The notes below the pieces were generated by a model. That model made no database searches. It was given only the letters and a program-made list of their open reading frames with translations, and was not told the DNA's origin. A DNA stretch of 64,000 nucleotides from CAVQNQ01 sp963714205 (GTDB lineage Bacteria; Acidobacteriota; Terriglobia; Bryobacterales; Bryobacteraceae): assembly GCA_963714205.1 (NCBI GenBank), contig CAVQNQ010000004.1:124001-188000 (forward strand). Direction: 5' to 3'. Each line of letters begins with the position of its first letter. The first letter of the stretch is position 1. Positions 37,981 through 46,376 of this stretch are shown piece after piece. The translations under genes were made by a program, and so were the position numbers.

Positions 37981-38831
37981 CCGGCGAGAAGCAACCATCG
38001 ATGGCCCGAATCGGTAGCCTGATCGCCGCTGCGTTCATCGCCTTGTGCGTGGTTATTCTGTTCACGGACTACGTGGTGGCTAGCCGGCGGGCGCCGGGCG
38101 ATGACAAAATCGTCAAGGACTTGCAGGAGCAAACGAAAGCCGATGCTTCGCTCGCGCCCAAATTGGCCGCCGAGCAGAAGAGAGTGACGGGCGCCCGGCT
38201 CGCGCGCAAGACCAGGGACAACGCCGTCGCATGGGTGCTGATCGCGGCGGCGGCCGCTTTCCTCGTGTTTTCCAAGCGCCTGGTGAGGCAAGAAAAGCCT
38301 CCGGCGCCGGCCCGGCAAGATGCGGCTCACGCCCCGGCCGGCGCGTCCGTTGTCGTGCCGGCCGCCATACCCGAGTTGGATTTTTCCTTCGTGGATCGGA
38401 TGGTGTCGGAAATCGGCCGGAGCAAAGAGGCGGCCATTCCGCTGTTGCAAGCCATTCAGATCCACTACCGCTACCTGCCGGATGAGGCTCTGCGCCGCCT
38501 CTGCGATCTGACCGAAATCACGCCCGCCGAGATCGCGGGCACGTCCTCGTTCTATGGCCAGTTCCGCCGCTCGCCGGTGGGCCGGCACATCGTCCGCGTC
38601 TGTCACGGGACGGCTTGTCACGTTTCCGGCGCCCGCCAGATCACCGAAGAACTGCGCCGTCATCTGGCGATCCCCGACGGTGAGGATACCGATGCCGCGC
38701 GCCTGTTCACGCTCGATGAGGTAGCCTGCCTGGGTTGCTGCAGCCTGGCGCCCGTGCTCATGGTGGATGATCACACAGCCGGCAAGCTGACGCCCGCCAC
38801 GGCATGCGACGCGCTGAAGGTGACGGCGTGA
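37977..38831 (+). CDS. Membrane-anchored NuoE-like thioredoxin-type [2Fe-2S] subunit
   Basis: A 284-residue protein with two parts. Residues 9-31 (IGSLIAAAFIALCVVILFTD) and about 82-100 (AVAWVLIAAAAAFLVFS) are membrane helices bracketing a 55-residue charged loop. The C-terminal part is a NuoE/HndA-type domain: VDRMVSEIGRSKEAAIPLLQ, HYRYLPDEALRRLCDLTEIT, SSFYGQFRRSPVGRHIVRVC, and the [2Fe-2S] cysteines in VCHGTACHVSGA and EVACLGCCSLAPVLMVDD. Normal NuoE is soluble and about 160 residues; the anchor is unusual and places the subunit at the membrane beside NapH. GTGA overlap joins it to the next gene. Confidence 0.88.
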   Translation: MTGEKQPSMARIGSLIAAAFIALCVVILFTDYVVASRRAPGDDKIVKDLQEQTKADASLAPKLAAEQKRVTGARLARKTRDNAVAWVLIAAAAAFLVFSKRLVRQEKPPAPARQDAAHAPAGASVVVPAAIPELDFSFVDRMVSEIGRSKEAAIPLLQAIQIHYRYLPDEALRRLCDLTEITPAEIAGTSSFYGQFRRSPVGRHIVRVCHGTACHVSGARQITEELRRHLAIPDGEDTDAARLFTLDEVACLGCCSLAPVLMVDDHTAGKLTPATACDALKVTA

Positions 38832-40609
38832 AGCGCAACGTCGTCGAAATTCGGGTCGGCCTCGGCTCGTGCGGCGTCGCCAGCGGCGCGGAGCCTGTGC
38901 GCGATACGCTCGAGCGGGCGGCGAAGGAGGTGGGCGCGAACGGCGTCGTCAAGACGGTTGGCTGCAACGGAATGTGCCATCGCGAGCCGCTGGTGGAGGT
39001 GGTCGAGCCGGACGGGCACGTGGCGCTCTATGGCAACGTGACTGCGGAGACCGCCCGGCGGATCGCTCGCAGGCACATGCGCCCCAGCCGCATCTCGACT
39101 TGGGTGCGCTGGAAAGCCGGCAGCCTGGGGGAACCACTTGCGCACGTGGATCGGACGGCCGCCGGTTACCTCGCCAAGCAGAAGCGGATCGTGCTGGAGA
39201 ACTGCGGAGAAATCGACCCGCTGAATATCGGCGACTACCTCGCGCGCGATGGCTACCGCGCCCTAGCGATGTGCCTGGAGGAAAATGGCCTCTCCCCGGA
39301 CCAGGTGATCGCCGCGATTTCCGACTCCGGCCTGCGCGGGCGCGGCGGCGCGGGTTTTCCCACGGGACGGAAATGGGCGCTGGGGCGCGCGCAATCGAGC
39401 GCCATCAAGTATGTCGTCTGCAATGGCGATGAGGGCGATCCGGGCGCCTTCATGGACCGGCTGGTCCTGGAATCCGATCCGCACCGGGTATTGGAGGGGC
39501 TGGCCATCGCGGCATACGCCATAGGCGCGGCCGAGGGCTACCTGTACATTCGCGCCGAGTATCCGCTGGCGGTGCGCCACACGCGCGCGGCCATCCGGCA
39601 GGCCGAGGAGCGCGGTTACCTGGGGCGGCTGCGGCTGGAGGTTCGTGAGGGCGCCGGCGCCTTCGTATGCGGCGAGGAGACCGCGCTGATCCAGTCGCTC
39701 GAGGGAAAACGCGGCATGCCGAAGCTGCGGCCTCCGTACCCCGTGGAGCGCGGATTTCGAGGGCGGCCGACGGTCATCAACAACGTCGAGACCCTGGCCG
39801 CGGTGCCCTGGATCGTCCGCCACGGCGCCGGCGCGTTCGCCGCGCTCGGCACGAAGAACAGCCGGGGCACCAAGGTCTTCGCGCTAGCCGGCAAGATCAA
39901 CCGGGGCGGCCTGATCGAAGTTCCCATGGGCATCACCGTGCGCGAAGTGGTGGAGGATATCGGCGGCGGCATCCGCAACGGGCGGCAGTTCAAAGCCGTG
40001 CAGCTCGGGGGACCGTCCGGCGGCTGCATTCCGGCGCGGCTGGCCGATACGCCGATCGACTATGACGCCCTGGCGCAGACCGGCGCCATCATGGGTTCCG
40101 GCGGGCTGGTGGTGCTGGACGACCGCGATTGCATGGTCGATATCGCCCGCTTCTTCCTGAAGTTCACACAGGCCGAATCCTGCGGCAAGTGCACCTTCTG
40201 CCGCATCGGCACCAAACGGATGCTCGAAATTCTGGAGCGCCTGTGCGAAGGAAAGGGCCGGCCGGACGATCTGGAAAAGCTCGAAAAGCTGGCCGATTAC
40301 GTGGGCCGCGGCAGCCTGTGCGGGCTCGGCCAGACCGCGCCCAACCCCGTGCTGACCACGCTCCGCTACTTCCGGGAAGAGTACGAGGCGCACCTGCACG
40401 AGCGGCGCTGTCCAGCCGGCCGCTGTCCGGCGCTGATCCGCTACCGGGTGACGGACAACTGCATCGGCTGTACGCTATGCGCGCAAGCCTGCCCGGTGGG
40501 CGCCATCGCCTGGCGCCCGTACGAGAAGCACGAGGTGGACGACCGGCTCTGCACGCGCTGCGACATGTGCCGCCAGGCGTGCCAGGACGACGCCATCGAG
40601 GTCCTATAG
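38828..40609 (+). CDS. NuoF/HndC-like NADH-binding flavoprotein with C-terminal ferredoxin domain
   Basis: A 593-residue protein from GTG at 38828, which overlaps the preceding stop. Order: an N-terminal thioredoxin-like [2Fe-2S] domain (GLGSCGVASG, TVGCNGMCHREP), the NADH/FMN domain with SGLRGRGGAGFPTGRKWALG (near 168) and CNGDEGDPGAFMDR, the SLBB part, the N3 [4Fe-4S] region ESCGKCTFCRIGTKRM (near 455) and SLCGLGQTAPNPVLTT, and a C-terminal pair of [4Fe-4S] motifs CIGCTLCAQACPVGAI and CTRCDMCRQACQDDAI. This architecture is that of HydB/HndC in NAD-reducing and bifurcating enzymes. It would oxidise NADH (or reduce NAD) and pass electrons to Fe-S clusters. Confidence 0.93.
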   Translation: MKRNVVEIRVGLGSCGVASGAEPVRDTLERAAKEVGANGVVKTVGCNGMCHREPLVEVVEPDGHVALYGNVTAETARRIARRHMRPSRISTWVRWKAGSLGEPLAHVDRTAAGYLAKQKRIVLENCGEIDPLNIGDYLARDGYRALAMCLEENGLSPDQVIAAISDSGLRGRGGAGFPTGRKWALGRAQSSAIKYVVCNGDEGDPGAFMDRLVLESDPHRVLEGLAIAAYAIGAAEGYLYIRAEYPLAVRHTRAAIRQAEERGYLGRLRLEVREGAGAFVCGEETALIQSLEGKRGMPKLRPPYPVERGFRGRPTVINNVETLAAVPWIVRHGAGAFAALGTKNSRGTKVFALAGKINRGGLIEVPMGITVREVVEDIGGGIRNGRQFKAVQLGGPSGGCIPARLADTPIDYDALAQTGAIMGSGGLVVLDDRDCMVDIARFFLKFTQAESCGKCTFCRIGTKRMLEILERLCEGKGRPDDLEKLEKLADYVGRGSLCGLGQTAPNPVLTTLRYFREEYEAHLHERRCPAGRCPALIRYRVTDNCIGCTLCAQACPVGAIAWRPYEKHEVDDRLCTRCDMCRQACQDDAIEVL

Positions 40610-40616
40610 CCGCGCC

Positions 40617-42674
40617 ATGATTAGCTTGACCATAGACGGCCGGCAGATCGTCGTACCTCCGGGCACCACGGTGTTGGAGGCGGCCCAACGGCTGGGCATC
40701 CGCATCCCGACCATGTGCCACGTGCCCGGCATCGAGCCGGCCGCATCGTGCTTCATCTGCGCGGTCCAGATCGAAGGCCGGCGGACGTTCGCGCCCGCCT
40801 GCGCCATGCCAGTGGCGGATGGCATGGTCGTCTTCGCCCAAAGCGAGGACGTCCGCGGGGCGCGCAAGATGGCGCTCGAGCTTCTGCTCTCCGATCACGC
40901 CGGAGAGTGCGTTGCACCGTGCGCGGCCCAGTGCCCGGCCGGGCTCGATATCCCCGGGTTCGTTTATGGCATCGCGACCGGAGACAATCGCCGCTCGATG
41001 GAAGTGCTCACGGACCGGCTCGCGCTGCCGGGCTCTGTCGGGCGCATCTGCCCGCGTTTGTGCGAGCGGCAATGCCGCCGCTCGGAACTCGACCAGGGTC
41101 TGGCGATCGGCGCTCTGCACCGCTACGCGGCCGACCTGGATCGCGGGAACTACGTGCCACGGAGCGCGCCATCCTCGGGGAAGTCGGTCGCCATAGTGGG
41201 CGCGGGGCCCGCCGGCCTGGCCGCCGCTTATTATCTCCTGCGGAGCGGCCATGACTGCGCGCTCTTCGACGCCCACCCGCTCCCCGGTGGCATGCTGCGC
41301 TACGGAATCCCCGCCAACCGCTTGCCGAAGGATGCGCTTGAGATGGAGATCGACGCCATCCGGCGGCTCGGCGCCCGTTTCCGGATGGGCGAGCGGTGGG
41401 GTGAGCACTTCACGCTCGCCGGATTGCGCCAGCAGTACGACGCCGTCTTCGTGGCCATCGGCGCACAGCGTGCCCAGGGTCTCGGCTGCCAAGGCGAGGA
41501 ACACGCTCTCGCCGGGATCGAATTTCTGGAGCGCGTAGCCCGCGGGAATCCGCCGCCGCTGGGCGACCAGGTCGCGGTGATCGGCGGCGGGAATACCGCC
41601 ATGGATTGCGCCCGCTCCGCGGTCCGGTTGGGCGCCCGGAACGTGGGCGTTGTATATCGCCGGGGCAGGGAAGAGATGCCGTGTCTGATGGAGGAAGTGG
41701 AGAGCGCGGAAGCCGAAGGTGTGCACATCGACCTCCTCGTCGCGCCGGTGCGCCTGGAGCGAAACGGCCGAAGCCTGCTGCTGACCTGCCGGCGGATGAC
41801 ACTTGGCGAACCCGACGCCTCGGGGCGCCGCCGGCCGGTGGCGCTCGAGGGTCCCGAGTTCACCGTGGAGTGCTCCACCGCGATCGCGGCCATCGGGCAG
41901 TCGGTGGATCGATCTCTGGCCGAGCTGGAGGGACTCGCGGTGACCGCCTGGGGCATCGCCGCCGATCCGAAAACGCTCGCGACAAACCTGCCGGGCGTTT
42001 TCGCCGGGGGCGACGCGGTGCTGGGCGCGGATCTCGCCGTCCGCGCGGTGGCCGCGGGGAGAATGGCCGCCGCCTCGATTCATCAATTCCTGTCCGGCCA
42101 AGCCGTCACGGGGGAACCGACGGCGGCCGGCATCGCCATGCGGCCGATCGACGACGCCGAGCGGGCCGCGATTTTTCGGGCCATCGAGCGGGCCTCCCGC
42201 GTGCGCGCGCCGGAGATCTCCCTGGAGCGGCGCCTGGCGGGCTTCGACGAGGTCGAGGGTCGGCTTCCGGACGAGGGTGCGGCACGGGAGGCGCGCCGCT
42301 GCCTTACTTGCGGCTGCCGGAAGGCGAACTGCTGCCTGGTACGCTCCCTCGCCACCGAATACGGCGTGGATATGTATCGTTTTCCGGGAGAGCGCCGCCG
42401 CTTCTCGCAGGATCTTTCCCATCCCGAAGTGATCTATGAGCCTGGCAAGTGCATCTGTTGCGATGCGTGCGTGCGGATCGCCGCCGCCGCGGATGAAGAG
42501 CCGGGTCTCGCGTTGATCGGCCGCGGCTTCGATGTGGCTGTGGCAGTGCCGTTCGGCCAGCCGCTCTCGATCGGGCTGCGCAAAGTCGCGCGGCGCTGTG
42601 CTGAAGCCTGCCCGACCGGCGCGCTGGCCTTGCGCACCGCCCGATCATGCGACATGTGCTCGCTTTCCGGTTAG
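40617..42674 (+). CDS. NuoG-type [2Fe-2S]/Fe-S domains fused to a GltD-like FAD-NAD(P) oxidoreductase
   Basis: A 685-residue fusion. Residues 1-80 are a [2Fe-2S] ferredoxin as in NuoG/HydA (TMCHVPGIEPAASCFICAVQ, then APACAMPV). Then a GltD-type start (GECVAPCAAQCPAGLDIPGF; GRICPRLCERQCRRSE) with FAD motif VAIVGAGPAGLAAAYYLL near 190, NAD(P) motif QVAVIGGGNTAMDCARSA near 320, and the second FAD site GVFAGGDAVLGADLAVRAVA near 460. The C-terminus adds RRCLTCGCRKANCCLV and GKCICCDACVRIA plus a CPTGAL motif, as in NuoG. Similar fusions occur in NfnB-like and bifurcating enzymes. With the preceding NuoE and NuoF it forms an NAD(P)H-linked unit. A terminator-like hairpin follows 30 bases on. Confidence 0.9.
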   Translation: MISLTIDGRQIVVPPGTTVLEAAQRLGIRIPTMCHVPGIEPAASCFICAVQIEGRRTFAPACAMPVADGMVVFAQSEDVRGARKMALELLLSDHAGECVAPCAAQCPAGLDIPGFVYGIATGDNRRSMEVLTDRLALPGSVGRICPRLCERQCRRSELDQGLAIGALHRYAADLDRGNYVPRSAPSSGKSVAIVGAGPAGLAAAYYLLRSGHDCALFDAHPLPGGMLRYGIPANRLPKDALEMEIDAIRRLGARFRMGERWGEHFTLAGLRQQYDAVFVAIGAQRAQGLGCQGEEHALAGIEFLERVARGNPPPLGDQVAVIGGGNTAMDCARSAVRLGARNVGVVYRRGREEMPCLMEEVESAEAEGVHIDLLVAPVRLERNGRSLLLTCRRMTLGEPDASGRRRPVALEGPEFTVECSTAIAAIGQSVDRSLAELEGLAVTAWGIAADPKTLATNLPGVFAGGDAVLGADLAVRAVAAGRMAAASIHQFLSGQAVTGEPTAAGIAMRPIDDAERAAIFRAIERASRVRAPEISLERRLAGFDEVEGRLPDEGAAREARRCLTCGCRKANCCLVRSLATEYGVDMYRFPGERRRFSQDLSHPEVIYEPGKCICCDACVRIAAAADEEPGLALIGRGFDVAVAVPFGQPLSIGLRKVARRCAEACPTGALALRTARSCDMCSLSG

Positions 42675-42699
42675 AGCGGTGCGGCTCGGCTGCGGACAC

Positions 42700-42737
42700 A
42701 AAAATGCGACCAACCCCCGAAAAGGAGTTGGTCGCAT
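42700..42737 (-). terminator. Rho-independent terminator between two converging operons
   Basis: ATGCGACCAAC (42704-42714) and GTTGGTCGCAT (42727-42737) form a perfect 11-bp stem. On the minus strand the stem is followed by TTTTT (42700-42704), which makes a classical terminator for the TonB receptor gene ending at 42766. It lies 30 bases after the stop of the redox operon, so it may also end that transcript, although the plus-strand side has no T-run. Confidence 0.8.
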
Positions 42738-42765
42738 GTCTAACCTACGATTTGTCGGTTCAGTT

Positions 42766-45700
42766 TCAGAAGCTATACTTAAGCGCGAACTGGATCTGGC
42801 GCATGGTTGAATTACTCAAGAGCGAGGTGATCCAACCAAAATTCGACGGGGGAGCCGCCCCACCCGCGTTGCTGCCATTCCAGCTTACATTGGGAGCACC
42901 CAATTCCACATGGTTGGGAGCATTGAACATTTCCGCGCGGAACTGTACATTCTGCCGGTCGTTGATGCGGAAGTTCTTGATGGCCGAAAAATCGATGTTC
43001 ACGGTGTGCGGGTCCTGCAGGTTGTCGCGGCCACAGTTTCCCAAGGTGCCTGCATAGGGGTTGCTGAACGCCGCCGCGTTATACCAGCCGAAGATGCTGC
43101 GGCTGCCGGACGGTAAATTCGGGTCTAACCCGGTGCAGTTGAGCCGGGAACTGGGGGGTGAGAAATTGGTCTCGCCCGAGTCCCATGAAGAGGCCTCCAG
43201 CGAGAGACCGCTTTGAATGGTGGTGATGGCGGTGAGCTGCCAGCCGCCAACCACTTCGTTCACGATCCCTCCATGATTCAGAAGCTGCTGGCCCTTGCCG
43301 AATGGCAGCATGTACAGGACGGAGGAGACGAAACGAGCCGTAACGTTGAAATCCGAGGGGCCGTATTCGCACGAAAGGGGGCAGAGCGAGTTCTCGGGCG
43401 CGAAGTCGTTGCCGGGGCCACGGATGGCGCTGGTGTCATCCATGGACTTGGAAAACGTGTAGGCAAACGAGGTCGTCAGGCTGCGGAGACGCTGGGTCAA
43501 CCTGCCGCTGAGGGCATTGTAATTCCCATTGCCATCGGCGGTCAGATACTGGATGCCCGAACCCCCAAATGCCGGATAGGGCAAGCGTTGAACGATCGGC
43601 AGACTGGCGTTGAGAATCCCCTGATTCTGATTGATCAAGTGGTCCAGGTGGCGGCTTTGCGAGCCGATGTAGCTGACCTCCAGCATCGTCGACTTGCCGA
43701 GCGCGCGCTGGACGGTCATCAGGTACTGGTAGCTGCGGCTTGTGGGCAGGTGCGGATTCACTCCCCAAGTGAGGCCGATGGGGATGGTCACGGGAAAACT
43801 GGCCGTGTTAATGAAATTCGTGTAGGTCCAGTTTGGCACCGAATAGGGGGTGGGCAAAAGTGTGCCGGTTCGGCCTCCCAGTCCGCGATTCAGATCGAAG
43901 ACGGAGTTCTTGCTTTCCTGCGAGTAGAACATGCCGATACCGGTGCGGATCGACCATTTGTCCGAGGGGCTATAGGCAATCCCGAGCCGCGGGGCGAAGT
44001 TGAGGTAATCGGTGTTGACCAACCGGCTGCCCAACCGCCCGTCTCGGACCGTTTGCAAAGGAGGGGACCCGGCAACCGTCGCTCCAACGCTTTGCCAATA
44101 GGGCTCGTAAGTGAAGTTGATGCCATCGTAGAAATTCCCGTTGCCGGTGCGGACATAAACCGGATGCAGAGCCCGGTCTGCACATCCGCCTGATTCGGAA
44201 TTGGCTGCTGGATGTCAACGTTCACCTCGTGGCCCGACACATCCTTGAGGGGTTGCGCGACTTCCCACCGCAGACCGTAGGTAATGGTCAGGTGCGGGTT
44301 CACGCGCCAGGTGTCGTCGATGTAGGTCGCCCATTCGCTGGCCCTGAAATCGGCCGAAGCCAGCGCCACGGCGATAATGCCGTCATACGAATCGCCCAGC
44401 ATGAAGTCCCCGCCGATGTAGCCGCCGGTACCCGATTCCGCTAACCCCATAGGATTCCGTGGTCCGGTTGTCGAAATAGAACTGGCCGCGGGGGAATTCG
44501 TTTCCGAGCTGCGGAAACTCGTCATACCGGTACTCTCCGCCCATGCGCAGCGAATGCTTCCCAATTACCCAGGAGAAGTTGTCCGTCCCCTCGTAATACT
44601 TGTCGTTGATCTGGAACGGGCTGCTGGTGGGGTTGCCGAAGCCGGTCAGGTTCTGAGCGTTCATGGAGATGTTGGGTATGCCCCAGGAATTCGGATCCGT
44701 GATATTCACCGGCATGTTGAGTTCGGCATCCACATTCTCCTTGCCCGCCAACTGCTGGGTGATATTGTTGAACATGGAGTTGTAGCCGAAGCGCGCCTCG
44801 TTCACCTTGGTCGGGGAAAGCGTGCGGGTGTTGGACACCACCCACTGGCCGGCCCGGGTGTACAGAGTTTCACCGTCCGTAGTCATGCCGACGGAGGGCA
44901 AACTGGATTCGTCGTTCCAACTGTAGCGGCCGAACCACTGGGATTTCGCGCTCTCGTTGAAATCGATGCGCTCGGTGAGAGTGTCCCTGGTGACGGGGTA
45001 GAGTCCGGTCCATTGATAGTTATTCAAGGGGATACCGCCTTGCTGGGACGGTATATTCGGCAAGGGATCGAACTTGGTGGCCAGAATGATGGAGTCCGGG
45101 CTGAGGCGGCTCATGGGAATCTGGTTGTTGGGGAACAGCGACTGGGTCATGGTGGCGAGTGACCCGTTGGGGTTGAATGTAAAAACGCGCGAGTTGGGGT
45201 CGGCCAAAGTGTTCGCGGCGGGAAGGGAGGAAAAGTCGCCGTTCCGCATGGGCTGCCGGCAGCGTTGTGGACAGGTTCGTGAGCGCCTGGCGGGAAATGA
45301 ACGTCTCAAAGTTCGACATGAAGAACAGCCGGTTCTTGCCGTTGAACAGCTTCGGAATCCGAATCGGCCCCGTCAGCGTGTAGCCGAATTGATTCTGGCG
45401 GTAGGGCTTAGCTCGGGGGAGAGGGGTTGGTGGCGCTGCGCTCGTACGCGAGGAAGTCGTAAGGCCTGGCGTCGAGTCTGTTGTTGCGCAGAAATTCAAA
45501 CAGGTCGGCGTGGTACTCATTGCCGCCGGGTTTGGTGGAGACGTTGACCTGTCCGGCCTCCCGGCCGAACTCCGCGGGATAGACCCCAGTCTGGACCTTG
45601 AATTCCTGGATAGCGTCGACGGACGGCTGCAAGATGTAGGTGTTGAAGTCGAGGTCGGTATTGGTGATACCGTCCAGGGTGTAGTTAGACCACGTGGCGC

Positions 45701-46262
45701 GCGCTCCCGTCATGGCAATGGTAAGTGTGGAGCGCAAGCCGCCCAGCCGGCTGCTGGCCTGCTGCGCGGGACTGAATCCGTAGGAAGTGTTGGCGCTCAA
45801 CGCGGCCAGGCCCCAGAAATTGCGTCCGTTCAACGGCAGGTCCATGACCGCCTGCTCGCCGATCACGGCGCCGACCGTCGCGTTTTCGGTGGCTAACTGC
45901 GCGGCGGCGGCAGCCACCTCGACGGTCTGCGTGGCTTGACCCACGACAAGGGCGAAATCGACGCGTACGGCTGCCTGCACCTGAACTTCGACGCCTGCCT
46001 TCGTCGTGGTATCGAACCCCGCCATGACAGCCTTTACGTCGTAAATTCCAGGCACCAGATCGGGGAAGGCATAAAGCCCCGCGGCATTGGTTTGAGTGGT
46101 TCGCGCCGCGTTGGTCGCCGTATTGGTGACCGTAATAGTTGCGTTGGGGACCAACGCCCCGCTCGGATCGGTGACTACACCGGTGATTTGCCCGGCGGTC
46201 TGGGCGAACGCTATGGCAAGCGCTAACCCCAGAAGCACAAAAAGAAGCTTCGTCTGTTTCAC
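42766..46262 (-). CDS. Oar-like TonB-dependent receptor with regulatory-like N-terminal domain, several frameshifts
   Basis: About 1150 residues when joined. GTG at 46262 has GGGGG upstream and a signal peptide (LLFVLLGLALAIAFAQ). Then a carboxypeptidase-regulatory-like domain (GQITGVVTDPSGALVPNATI, residues 23-105), a plug (DLPLNGRNFWGLAALSANTS; VQTGVYPAEFGREAGQVNVS), and barrel segments in three frames: YTLTGPIRIPKLFNGKNRLF (45370), IDFNESAKSQWFGRYSWNDE (44960), TYIDDTWRVNPHLTITYGLR (44310) and NTDYLNFAPRLGIAYSPSDK (44010), ending in LKYSF at 42766. Frame changes lie near 45420, 45270, 44450 and 44130. No TonB box is seen. Substrates of this class are unknown, perhaps polymers. Confidence 0.82.
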
Positions 46263-46376
46263 AAAAAACCCCCAAGAAAACTGCCAGAGTCTTCGTGCAA
46301 ACTACCATGGATCAGTTTCCGATGCAAGGGGGGGTAACCTGAGGGGCCTGAAAGGCGAAGCGCAATCTCCCAGGGA

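Noticed and set aside
40164..42422. A 752-codon open frame antisense to the NuoF and NuoG/GltD-like genes
   Set aside because: It crosses the boundary of two real genes and shows no family motif; composition artefact.
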